Source: Mucilaginibacter sp. (GTDB lineage: Bacteria > Bacteroidota > Bacteroidia > Sphingobacteriales > Sphingobacteriaceae). From it: a DNA stretch of 64,000 bases. The notes beneath the pieces are model-generated. The model did not search any database. It worked only from the letters and a program-made list of their open reading frames with translations, and had not been told where the DNA came from. This document shows positions 32,402 to 40,272 of the stretch, one piece after another (the stretch's first letter is position 1; each line of letters begins with the position of its first letter). Made by a program: the position numbers and the translations under genes. The stretch covers positions 1 to 64,000 of the forward strand of contig JAQBOM010000040.1 of the NCBI GenBank assembly GCA_028288025.1, written 5' to 3'.

Positions 32402-33739
32402 TCAAAACAACTCAACCAATCTTTCCAGCGCCATACCCCTTGACCCCTTTATTAATATCGTCGAGTTTTTAACGGGATTAGCTTTTAACGCGTTTATCGC
32501 ATCGTCTACTGTGGGGTAGAAGAAGTCGATAGTCGATAGTCGATAGTCCATAGCCGCTCCCGCTTCGGAGAAATCTTTGCCGATGAATATCCGTTCGTCG
32601 ACCGGTGTCTCCATTGCTTTTTTAATGACTGATGCATGTTCGGCAGCGGCTTCATCGCCCATTTCAAACATATCGCCCAGTATCAGCACCTTTCGTTTGG
32701 CATCCAGCTTGCCGATGTTTTCAATCGCGACAAACATGCTGCTGGGATTGGCATTGTAATAGTCGCAAATAAGCGTGTTGGTTTGAGTCTGGACGATTTG
32801 CGAGCGGTTGTTTTTTGGCTGGTAACCTTCAATACCGTTGTTGATTTCCGCATCCGTCAAACCAAAATAAACGCCGATGCAAATTGCTGCCAGGATGTTA
32901 TCAAGATTGTAGGCGCCTGTCAGGTTGGTTTTAACGGCAGAGGTGATGCCCAACTTATTATTTGTCCACTGCAAAGTTAAAAGCGGCGAATTTTCAATGA
33001 TCTTGCCCGTAACAAGGTCCTGCTCATCACCCGTTCCATAAAACACCACGTTCTTTAATCCCCGTGCCTGCTCCATTTCCAATAAAACCGTGTCATTACT
33101 ATTAACAAAAGCTACTCCGCGCTCCAGTCTTTCAGACTTCTTCAAGAAATCATATAGTTCACCTTTTCCCTTTTTCACTCCTTCAACTCCGCCAAAACCT
33201 TCCAAATGCGCCTTGCCCACATTGGTAATGAGCCCGTGCGTTGGCAGCGCAATGCTGCATAACAGCTCAATTTCCCTCTGGTGATTGGCGCCCATTTCAA
33301 TAATAGCTATCTCGTGCGAACCGTCGATTGTTAATATCGTTAACGGCACGCCGATGTGGTTATTGAGGTTTCCCAGTGTGGCTTGCGTTTTAAAATGCCG
33401 GGATAATACTGTGTTGATTAGTTCTTTAGTGGTGGTTTTTCCGTTGGTGCCGGTGAGGCCAACAACAGGTATGTTCAGTTGCCTGCGATGATAGCGCGCC
33501 AGGTCCTGTAGGGCGGTTAACACATCATCAACCAGGATGTATTTTTCGTTAACACTGTAGGCGGGGTTATCGATGATGACGTATGCAGCGCCTGCTTCCA
33601 GGGCTTGCTGGGCAAATGTATTGGCATCAAACTTATCGCCTTTAAGGGCAAAAAACAGGCTGCCCGCAGCAATTTTCCGTGTATCGGTGCTGATGAGCGG
33701 GTGCTGGAGGAATAGATTGTATATGTCTGATGTTGTCAT
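32402..33739 (-). CDS. murF: UDP-N-acetylmuramoyl-tripeptide--D-alanyl-D-alanine ligase
   Basis: MurF adds D-Ala-D-Ala to the UDP-MurNAc-tripeptide in cytosolic peptidoglycan precursor synthesis. Features: the N-terminal substrate domain with DTRKIAAGSLFFALKGDKFD, the ATP loop GLTGTNGKTTTKELI, the Mur-family IEMGANHQREI motif, and the C-terminal domain with ILGDMFEMGDEA and ILIKGSRGMALE. The length of 445 residues is normal. Its C-terminal domain contains a 7-bp tandem repeat (GTCGATA, four units at 32525-32552) read as AMDYRLSTIDFF; this is the same kind of phrase repeat found between genes and is probably an in-frame intrusion in a loop. Confidence 0.95.
   Translation of the reverse strand: MTTSDIYNLFLQHPLISTDTRKIAAGSLFFALKGDKFDANTFAQQALEAGAAYVIIDNPAYSVNEKYILVDDVLTALQDLARYHRRQLNIPVVGLTGTNGKTTTKELINTVLSRHFKTQATLGNLNNHIGVPLTILTIDGSHEIAIIEMGANHQREIELLCSIALPTHGLITNVGKAHLEGFGGVEGVKKGKGELYDFLKKSERLERGVAFVNSNDTVLLEMEQARGLKNVVFYGTGDEQDLVTGKIIENSPLLTLQWTNNKLGITSAVKTNLTGAYNLDNILAAICIGVYFGLTDAEINNGIEGYQPKNNRSQIVQTQTNTLICDYYNANPSSMFVAIENIGKLDAKRKVLILGDMFEMGDEAAAEHASVIKKAMETPVDERIFIGKDFSEAGAAMDYRLSTIDFFYPTVDDAINALKANPVKNSTILIKGSRGMALERLVELF
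32525..32552. repeat. 7-bp tandem repeat inside murF
   Basis: GTCGATA occurs at 32525, 32532 and 32539, then GTCCATA at 32546: four units in 28 bp, lying in the C-terminal domain of MurF between the FSEAG and FYPTVDDA segments. Confidence 0.85.
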
Positions 33740-33753
33740 ATATTTAACAATTC

Positions 33754-34034
33754 TGTCATTGCGAGCGATAGCGCGGCAATCTCGTAGCCCCTGCTTTGCT
33801 CCCTATGGTATGTTTTTGTTTCCCGAACAACGAAGAGGTGTCATGGTGAGCCCCGTCGAACCATAGCGGGCAAAGGCCTTTTACATTATGCACCGCCACT
33901 TTGCTTACATGAACATTAATATTCCTCCGATGGACATCCGTCAGCCCCGCGCGCCGTGGTTCGACGGGGCTCACCATGACACCCTTTTTCATTTCATCTT
34001 CATTATTTTTTCAAAAATACCACTCGCGATGACA
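33754..34034. repeat. Nested inverted-repeat element between recQ and murF (281 bp)
   Basis: The outer arms TGTCATTGCGAG (33754-33765) and CTCGCGATGACA (34023-34034) match at 11 of 12 positions. The inner perfect 27-bp arms, 33837-33863 (GGTGTCATGGTGAGCCCCGT, then CGAACCA) and 33957-33983, flank a 93-nt core. The whole gene-free gap is accounted for by this element. The outer TCATTGCGAGCGATAGCG phrase looks like a dispersed family. No transposase is encoded. Confidence 0.8.
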
Positions 34035-34040
34035 TGGTTT

Positions 34041-36206
34041 TTAAATTATTGCCCCTTCCCGCTGCATCCACGATACCACGGCTTTAATTTCACCATAACT
34101 GTAATTCTCGCCCAATATTTCTTTCAATGGGGCCAACCTTTCAGCACCGTAACTTTCTACAGCATCTTTTATGGCGGGTATTTTGCTTTCGCTGACCATT
34201 TCTTTCACCTCCATCTCGCCGGTCTGGATAAAATAAGCCAGGTGGCTTTCAATTGTTGTGGGTGAGAGGGTTCTTGCAGCAGCAATATCGTTAATGGTTT
34301 TGCCCGATTTGTACAACCTTAAGCTTTCCGAGCGTGTGTCAGAAACCCTTGATCGCACAGGGGCAGGGCCTGTCTTAACCTGTCGTTCGCGCTTGCGTGA
34401 TTTCTGGCTGATCCTTGATGCCAGGCCATTTTTAACGCTATAGCTTTTTACCGGCAGCAAAAATTCGCGGCCATACCGCGCCAGCTTCACATCGCCAAAG
34501 CCGGATATCAAACGCAGTTCGTCCATCGACTGCGGTAAATAAGTAGCGATTTCCTGTAAAGTGGCATCCGAAAGGATGATATATGCCGGTACATTCTCGT
34601 GCAGGGCAATGTCGCGGCGGATGCTTTTTAATTCGGTCAATAATGATGTTTCGAATGGTAAAGCTTCTATTGGCCGTTGTTCTTCGGTTGTCTCGCTTAA
34701 TACCAGCTCAACTTTTGCCAGCCCTTTTAAAACCGCGTCGCTTTTGCCGGTTAGTTTTAAAACCGGGTAAGCATCCTCAGTCACCTGCAGGTAACCCATC
34801 GCGCAAAGCTCGCGGATATACCGCAGCCAGTCGTTTTTGCTGATATCGGCGCCAATGCCATAAGTCTTCAGCTCTTTATGGTCTGCCCTTATCTTTTCAC
34901 TTCTCGACCCGCGCAAAAAATCAACCACGTAAGTCCCGCCAAAGCGTTCCTTAAGCCGCACAACGGCCGACAGCAATTTTTGCGCGATCAGCGTGCCGTC
35001 GAATTTTTTGAACTCCGTTAAACAAAAATCACACGAGCCGCAGTTGTCGGGGAACGTTTCCTCAAAATACTTAAGCAAAAACTGCCTGCGGCAGGCATGG
35101 AGCTGGCAGTAATGCACCATGTCATTCAGCTTATTCAGCATGATGCGGCTTTGCTCGGGGTTGTCCTCGATCATCGCAAACTGCTTCAGCTTGTTGGCAT
35201 CGCCCGGCGAATACAGCAGCATGGCGTCCGACGGCAATCCATCCCGGCCCGCGCGGCCTGTTTCCTGGTAATAGCCCTCGATGTTTTTTGGCATATCCAT
35301 ATGCACCACGTACCGCACGTTTGATTTATTGATACCCATGCCAAAGGCAATGGTGGCTACAATGATCTTCACATCATCCCGTAAAAAGGCTTCCTGCGTC
35401 CGTGCTTTTACAGCGTTATCCAAACCGGCATGGTAGGCCTCGGCAGCGAAGCCGTTTGCCTTTAAATCTGCTGCCAGCGCTTCGGTTGATTTACGGGACA
35501 GGCAATAAATAATACCCGAATCATCTTTGCGCTCATCCAAAAAATCAAGCAGCTGGTTAAAGCTATTCTTTTTGGGGATCACACGGTAGGTGATATTCGC
35601 CCGGTTAAAGGACGAGATAAATACAGCAGGATTTTGCAGGTTTAGTTTTTCGAGGATATCCTTTTTGGTGAGCTTGTCAGCCGTAGCGGTAAGCGCGATG
35701 ACCGGCACACCCGGAAACGCGGTTTTTAACCCGGCAAGGGCAAGGTACTCGGGCCTGAAATCGTGACCCCAATGCGATATGCAATGTGCTTCGTCGATAG
35801 CGATCAGCGATACAGTTAATGTCTTTAAAAAACTAACCAGTTTGCCCTCATTCCCAAACAGGCGCTCTGGCGCGAGGTATAAAAGCTTGATTTGATTGTT
35901 TTTGAGTTTCGTGGTAAGATCTATTTGCTCTTCTGATGTCTGGCTCGAATTGTAAAAGGCTGCCGGAATGCCGTTAACATTAAGGGCGTCGACCTGGTCT
36001 TTCATTAACGCGATGAGCGGGGAGATAACAATCGTTAAACCGTCCAGCAATACCGCAGGCAGTTGGTAGCATAATGATTTGCCCCCGCCGGTCGGCATCA
36101 GCGCCAGCACATCCTTTTTATTTAAAACATGCTGTACAATGGCTTCCTGCTCGTGCCTGAATTCGCTGTAACCGAAATATTTTTGCAGTGCCTGTAAGGG
36201 GGTCAT
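34041..36206 (-). CDS. recQ: ATP-dependent DNA helicase RecQ
   Basis: A 3'-5' superfamily II helicase in recombination and fork repair. The helicase core shows MPTGGGKSLCYQLPA (motif I), DEAHC (motif II), FNRANITYRV and YYQETGRAGRDGLPSD (motif VI). A zinc-binding domain follows (CRRQFLLKYFEE, then CGSCDFC), then RQC and an HRDC domain near residues 525-600. The last about 100 residues contain a further HTH (LYKSGKTINDIAAARTLSPT), as in many Bacteroidota RecQ proteins, giving 721 residues. It precedes murF on the same strand, separated by a palindromic element. Confidence 0.95.
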   Translation of the reverse strand: MTPLQALQKYFGYSEFRHEQEAIVQHVLNKKDVLALMPTGGGKSLCYQLPAVLLDGLTIVISPLIALMKDQVDALNVNGIPAAFYNSSQTSEEQIDLTTKLKNNQIKLLYLAPERLFGNEGKLVSFLKTLTVSLIAIDEAHCISHWGHDFRPEYLALAGLKTAFPGVPVIALTATADKLTKKDILEKLNLQNPAVFISSFNRANITYRVIPKKNSFNQLLDFLDERKDDSGIIYCLSRKSTEALAADLKANGFAAEAYHAGLDNAVKARTQEAFLRDDVKIIVATIAFGMGINKSNVRYVVHMDMPKNIEGYYQETGRAGRDGLPSDAMLLYSPGDANKLKQFAMIEDNPEQSRIMLNKLNDMVHYCQLHACRRQFLLKYFEETFPDNCGSCDFCLTEFKKFDGTLIAQKLLSAVVRLKERFGGTYVVDFLRGSRSEKIRADHKELKTYGIGADISKNDWLRYIRELCAMGYLQVTEDAYPVLKLTGKSDAVLKGLAKVELVLSETTEEQRPIEALPFETSLLTELKSIRRDIALHENVPAYIILSDATLQEIATYLPQSMDELRLISGFGDVKLARYGREFLLPVKSYSVKNGLASRISQKSRKRERQVKTGPAPVRSRVSDTRSESLRLYKSGKTINDIAAARTLSPTTIESHLAYFIQTGEMEVKEMVSESKIPAIKDAVESYGAERLAPLKEILGENYSYGEIKAVVSWMQREGAII

Positions 36207-36216
36207 GTTTATTTAG

Positions 36217-36262
36217 ATGTGCAAATGCGAAGATATGCAAATGTGCAGATTTTTGGTGAAGA
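36217..36262. repeat. Short-period phrase repeat at the recQ 5' side
   Basis: GATGTGCAAATGCGAAGATATGC and AAATGTGCAGATTTTT read like the block at about 10666-10700 (GATGTGCAAAT, AATGTGCAGAT). It is the same phrase at a second unrelated locus. Confidence 0.7.
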
Positions 36263-36349
36263 GGAAATCAACTGGCGGAAATGAAAACAGGGAAATCGCG
36301 TTTAAAATTTATAGTAGCTTTTCCGGAGGAGAGTGAAAGTTAAAAGCAG

Positions 36350-36476
36350 ACGTCATGCCGAACTTGTTTCGACACCCCACCGGGAAGGTATACGAAAGCA
36401 AGGTCTGCTACATGCAAAAGCGCACTGAGCGCGCGTGAATATCGTGAGAGGTGCCGAAACAAGTTCGGCATGACGT
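36350..36476. repeat. Inverted-repeat element (127 bp)
   Basis: The 27-bp arms 36350-36376 (ACGTCATGCCGAACTTGTTT, then CGACACC) and 36450-36476 match with one mismatch around a 73-nt centre. The CGTCATGCCGAACTTGTTTC arm is a recognisable dispersed Bacteroidota intergenic phrase. No gene lies within. Confidence 0.8.
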
Positions 36477-36564
36477 AGTGGTTTTTTTAAAAGCGATTTC
36501 CCTGAGCGTCTCCATTTGAATAAAAGATTTCCGGATTGATTTTCAAAAGCTTATTCATACATTT

Positions 36565-36590
36565 AAGCCACCTAACAAGTGGCTTTTTTT
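36565..36590 (+). terminator. Plus-strand terminator with no obvious upstream gene
   Basis: AAGCCAC (36565-36571) pairs with GTGGCTT (36579-36585), followed by a T-run. The T-run is only on the plus strand, but the nearest upstream gene (recQ) runs the other way. It either ends an unrecognised short transcript or acts as an attenuator for the gene starting at 36610. Confidence 0.6.
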
Positions 36591-36609
36591 ATTACAGAAA
36601 TTGAATATT

Positions 36610-36957
36610 ATGGGGACTACATTTGGCGTAATGGTATATGAGATACTTCCTGACGGTTGTTTAAACGGCGTTGGTTCTGATACCCATGACCGAACAAATG
36701 ACAAAATTTTCAACGAAGTAGCGAGAAAGGAAAATGGGCTAACTGAAAAAACTATTGAAGGTGATTATACCTGTTCTTATATGAATTTGGATGGGAAATT
36801 TATAGTTGCTAATCTTAAAATAACAAAACCCGAAAAAAGTGAAGGCAGATTTGAATTTAATTGGATCGAGGCTGGAAAACAAACATACAAGGGAATCGGT
36901 TGGAAAACGAAAGAAAATCAAGTAATAGTATATTACGAATATTTAAATCCAAATTAA
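36610..36957 (+). CDS. Hypothetical protein
   Basis: Not assigned to a named family. The 115 residues begin MGTTFGVMVYEILPDGCLNG. The pattern VYEILPDGCLNGV..TNDKIFNEVARK followed by IEGDYTCSYMNLDGKF and YKGIGWKTKENQVIVYYE resembles small beta-rich cytosolic proteins I have seen in Bacteroidota without a known role. There is no signal peptide. The ATG at 36610 is preferred over the TTG at 36601. A plus-strand hairpin lies just upstream. Confidence 0.6.
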   Translation: MGTTFGVMVYEILPDGCLNGVGSDTHDRTNDKIFNEVARKENGLTEKTIEGDYTCSYMNLDGKFIVANLKITKPEKSEGRFEFNWIEAGKQTYKGIGWKTKENQVIVYYEYLNPN

Positions 36958-37020
36958 GACACCACCCCTTTTCACCCTTCCTAAAAATAATTCCTAAATT
37001 GCGTTTGCTGAATTACCCCT

Positions 37021-39528
37021 ATGGTGAAAAAAATACTTCTTTCTTTTAGTTTTTTGGCCTGCATTTCCGCGGCTTTTTCGCAGGAAATATTATCGCCCGA
37101 AAAGTTTTTAGGTTATAAGCTGGGCGACCAGTTTACCCCGCAATATAAAGTAGCCGACTATTTTAAATATATCTCCAAAACGGCGAAGAATACCAAAATT
37201 GTGCAGTACGGTACCACCAACGAGAACCGCCCGCTGCTGGCGATATTTGTAGCATCGGATGAGAACATCGGTCGGCTGGAAGAGATCCGTAAAAACAATA
37301 TGTACCTGGCGGGGCTGGCTAAAACCTCGACCATGCCACAAAGTTCAACTCCGGTTATCGTTTGGCTGAGCTATAATGTGCATGGCAATGAGCCAAGCTC
37401 GAGCGAGGCGGCCATGCAAACCCTGTTTGATTTGGTTGACCCCGCGAATGCGCGTACCAAAGTATGGCTAAAAAATACCCTGGTGGTTATGGACCCATGT
37501 TTAAATCCTGACGGGCACGACCGCTATATCAATTTTTATAATTCGGTAAAGGGTACCACGCCCGACCCGAACCCCACATCGCGCGAGCATGCGGAGCCGT
37601 GGCCGGGTGGTAGGGTGAACCATTATTATTTTGACCTTAACCGGGATTGGGCCTGGCAAACCCAGAAAGAGACGCAAGCCCGCATGGCGCTGTTTACCCA
37701 GTGGCTGCCGCAGATACATGTTGACTACCACGAGCAAGGCTATAACGCGCCCTACTATTTTGCCCCGGCCGCCGAACCTTTTCATAAAGACGTGACCGCC
37801 TGGCAGCGGGAGTTTCAGAACATTATCGGTAAAAACAACGCGAAATACTTCGACCAGAACGGCTGGATGTATTTTACCAAGCAGGAATTTGACCTGCTTT
37901 ATCCCTCCTATGGCGATACCTATCCCATATACAGCGGCTCGATAGGCATGACGTACGAGCAGGGCGGCATCAGCGCCGGCCTGGCGGTTATAACCCGCAG
38001 CGGCGATACCTTGACGCTTGCCGACCGCATCGCGCATCATCACGCTACCAGCTTGAGCACTATTGAAACGGCTTCGGCCTATGCGCAAAAGCTGCTGAAC
38101 GAGTTTAAAAAGTTTTACAGCAACAGCCTGCTTTACCCGCCGGGTGAGTATAAAACCTATGTAGTTAAAAACACCAGCAATGACAAAATAAACGCCCTGG
38201 CCAAACTGCTTGACCGGAACGGGATACTATACGGCTTTGGCTTAAACACACGGGTGTCCGGGTTCAATTATATTACCGGGAAAACCGAAAGCTACAGTGC
38301 CGGGCAAAATGATATGGTGATAAACGCCTACCAGCCGAAATCGGTACTGCTGAATGTACTGTTTGAGCCAAAAACCTTTATTGCCGATTCGGATACCTAT
38401 GATATTACGGCGTGGTCGCTGCCGTACGCTTACGGGTTGAACGCTTATGGTGTGCGGGAATCGTATAAACCGGTTGCCGGGGCTATGACGCCGGCTAAAG
38501 TACAGGCAACAGCTAATTCACATGCATACGCTTATGTTTCGTCGTGGCAGTCGGTAAACGACGTTAGATTTTTAGCAGCGTTGTTAAAGAAGAATATCAA
38601 GGTAAAATATTCGGAACGGCCCTTTGAGGCGGCGGGTAAAAATTTTACCGCGGGCAGCCTGCTGATCACCCGGGCGGGTAATGACCGCGCGGACTTTGAC
38701 CGCGTTGTTACGCAAACAGCTACAGAACTCGACCACGAGGTTACACCTTTATCATCCGGTTTTGTCGAAAAGGGCGCCGACCTGGGGTCGACCGTTATCA
38801 AACATATTTACCAGCCCAGGGTAGCGCTTTTTACGGGTGACGGCGTATCAGCCGAAGCAATGGGCGAAGTATGGCACTTTTTTGAACAGCAGATCAATTA
38901 CCCGGTAACGCTTATCAGATATAAAGACCTTGACAGGGTTAAACTCGGCAATTTTGATGTGACCATATTCGCCAGCGGAGCTTATGACGACTTCCCTTCG
39001 GAAAAACTGCAAAGCTGGGTACGCGACGGTGGTAAGCTGATAGCGATAGAAAACGCGGTAGCGCAGCTGGCTGATAAAAAGGGCTTTTCCCTTAAAAAAA
39101 GGGAAGAAAAAAAAGAGGATAAGTCCGATGTAAAGGCCAAGCCATTGCCTATACATACATATGAAGAGCGTGAGAAGGAGGCTATTACTTCAAGCGTGCC
39201 GGGCGCTATTTATAAATTAAAGCTCGATAACACCCATCCGCTTGGCTTTGGCATGCCGCCGTATTACTATTCCCTTAAGCTAAGCAGCGATATTTACGAA
39301 TTGCTTGGCGACGACGGCTGGAATGTAGGTACGGTTAAAAAGGATGGCTATGTATCGGGGTTTGTGGGGCATAAAAGCAAAGAAAGAATTAAAGACGGCC
39401 TGCTGCTGGGCGTTCAATCCCTTGGCAAAGGCACCGTAATTTATATGGTTGACGATCCGCTGTTCCGCAGCTTTTGGGAAAACGGGAAATTGCTGTTCAG
39501 CAACGCGGTGTTTATGGTGGGACAATAG
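37021..39528 (+). CDS. Secreted M14 family zinc carboxypeptidase
   Basis: A signal peptide (LSFSFLACISAAFSQ) leads to an M14 metallocarboxypeptidase domain. Zinc ligands are His and Glu in NVHGNEPSSSEAAM and a later His in QIHVDYHEQG; DPCLNPDGHDRY and FDLNRDWAWQTQKET are also family-like. The later region (residues about 560-830) has a GATase/flavodoxin-like fold (ALFTGDGVSAEAMGEVWHFF), a combination common in Bacteroidota M14 proteins. The length is 835 residues. Role: extracellular or periplasmic peptide degradation. It stands alone between a hypothetical gene and a VapC module. Confidence 0.9.
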   Translation: MVKKILLSFSFLACISAAFSQEILSPEKFLGYKLGDQFTPQYKVADYFKYISKTAKNTKIVQYGTTNENRPLLAIFVASDENIGRLEEIRKNNMYLAGLAKTSTMPQSSTPVIVWLSYNVHGNEPSSSEAAMQTLFDLVDPANARTKVWLKNTLVVMDPCLNPDGHDRYINFYNSVKGTTPDPNPTSREHAEPWPGGRVNHYYFDLNRDWAWQTQKETQARMALFTQWLPQIHVDYHEQGYNAPYYFAPAAEPFHKDVTAWQREFQNIIGKNNAKYFDQNGWMYFTKQEFDLLYPSYGDTYPIYSGSIGMTYEQGGISAGLAVITRSGDTLTLADRIAHHHATSLSTIETASAYAQKLLNEFKKFYSNSLLYPPGEYKTYVVKNTSNDKINALAKLLDRNGILYGFGLNTRVSGFNYITGKTESYSAGQNDMVINAYQPKSVLLNVLFEPKTFIADSDTYDITAWSLPYAYGLNAYGVRESYKPVAGAMTPAKVQATANSHAYAYVSSWQSVNDVRFLAALLKKNIKVKYSERPFEAAGKNFTAGSLLITRAGNDRADFDRVVTQTATELDHEVTPLSSGFVEKGADLGSTVIKHIYQPRVALFTGDGVSAEAMGEVWHFFEQQINYPVTLIRYKDLDRVKLGNFDVTIFASGAYDDFPSEKLQSWVRDGGKLIAIENAVAQLADKKGFSLKKREEKKEDKSDVKAKPLPIHTYEEREKEAITSSVPGAIYKLKLDNTHPLGFGMPPYYYSLKLSSDIYELLGDDGWNVGTVKKDGYVSGFVGHKSKERIKDGLLLGVQSLGKGTVIYMVDDPLFRSFWENGKLLFSNAVFMVGQ

Positions 39529-39565
39529 GGGGAAGTTGGGAGTTGGCAGTGGGCAGTTGGATAGG
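39526..39565. repeat. Short-period phrase repeat (GTTGGGAGTTGGCAGTGGGC)
   Basis: Degenerate AGTTGG/CAGTTGG repeats run from the stop codon of the M14 gene to the 3' end of the vapC-like gene. The CAGTTGG/CAGTTTGC type of phrase recurs near 40.2 kb and 45.0 kb. Confidence 0.6.
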
Positions 39566-39576
39566 TTGTTTATTAC

Positions 39577-39948
39577 TTATACAAGTTTTAATTCCTCGAC
39601 CCTCATAAAATGTTTTTTATTTAAGGTCATCAATGGTAATTCATTGACTATACATGTAGCCGCTATAAAAATATCCCTGAATTCTATCATTTTGTTTTGC
39701 CGTTTGAGTAGATGATAAAGTTGCGCGGCTTTAAAAGCAACACTATCTGTAAAAGGAAGTACACGAATATCTTCGGTAAGCGTACGCACATCTATTTCTT
39801 TTTCTTTAGCAGACGCGCCCATGTAAAGTTCATACAGTGAAACAGCGGAAATAAATAATTCCGAATCATCGGGGAGGAGATAAAGTGTTGTATTTAATTT
39901 GTCTTTGGCTCGGAGATGTTCAATAAAAATTCCTGTATCAATTACCAT
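39577..39948 (-). CDS. VapC-type PIN domain ribonuclease toxin
   Basis: A 123-residue PIN domain: MVIDTGIFIEHL places the first catalytic Asp at residue 4, SLYELYMG gives Glu40, and EFRDIFIAAT gives Asp92. These acidic residues bind Mg2+ for RNA cleavage in VapC toxins. The C-terminus ends ELKLV. It begins 7 nt inside the end of the small upstream gene, which is the antitoxin by position. All catalytic positions look intact. Confidence 0.9.
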   Translation of the reverse strand: MVIDTGIFIEHLRAKDKLNTTLYLLPDDSELFISAVSLYELYMGASAKEKEIDVRTLTEDIRVLPFTDSVAFKAAQLYHLLKRQNKMIEFRDIFIAATCIVNELPLMTLNKKHFMRVEELKLV

Positions 39949-40157
39949 TGCTGCGGTTTAAAACTGTCAAAAGCCGTTTTGCTTTCTTCAAAAATTTTTA
40001 AATCGTCATTTGTCCAGGTGGACACTTTAGCTATTTTCTGTTTGTAAGCGGATAGATTTGTTTTCCCCGCATCTTGTATAGTTACCCCTAAGCCCTTCAA
40101 TATTTGCTTTACCAAAGTGCTTTTCTTTTCGGGAATATTAATAATCAGCGTTTCCAT
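39942..40157 (-). CDS. Antitoxin of the VapC module
   Basis: A 71-residue protein starting METLIINIPEKKSTLVKQIL, with the ETLIINIPEKKS..VKQILKGLGV pattern typical of short Bacteroidota antitoxins that precede PIN toxins. A C-terminal helix (NDDLKIFEESKTAFDSF) is the likely toxin-binding part. No AbrB or RHH domain can be named with certainty. Its stop overlaps the toxin start by 7 nt. The first codons METLI resemble the DUF2683 antitoxin start at 21961. Confidence 0.8.
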   Translation of the reverse strand: METLIINIPEKKSTLVKQILKGLGVTIQDAGKTNLSAYKQKIAKVSTWTNDDLKIFEESKTAFDSFKPQQW

Positions 40158-40199
40158 ATCACAAATTTAACAATATTCTAAACAAAAACTATGCTGAAA

Positions 40200-40272
40200 A
40201 CCAGTTTGCAATAGGCAGTTTGCCGTGCGAATTAATCTGCCGACTGCAAACTGCCCACTATAAACTGCAAAC
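40200..40272. repeat. Phrase-repeat spacer (CTGCAAACTGCC type)
   Basis: ACTGCAAACTGCC at 40243-40255 is identical to 44986-44998. AATAGGCAGTTTGC (from about 40209) is the reverse complement of GCAAACTGCCTATT, again close to the other locus. It fills the gap before the outer-membrane receptor gene. Confidence 0.75.
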
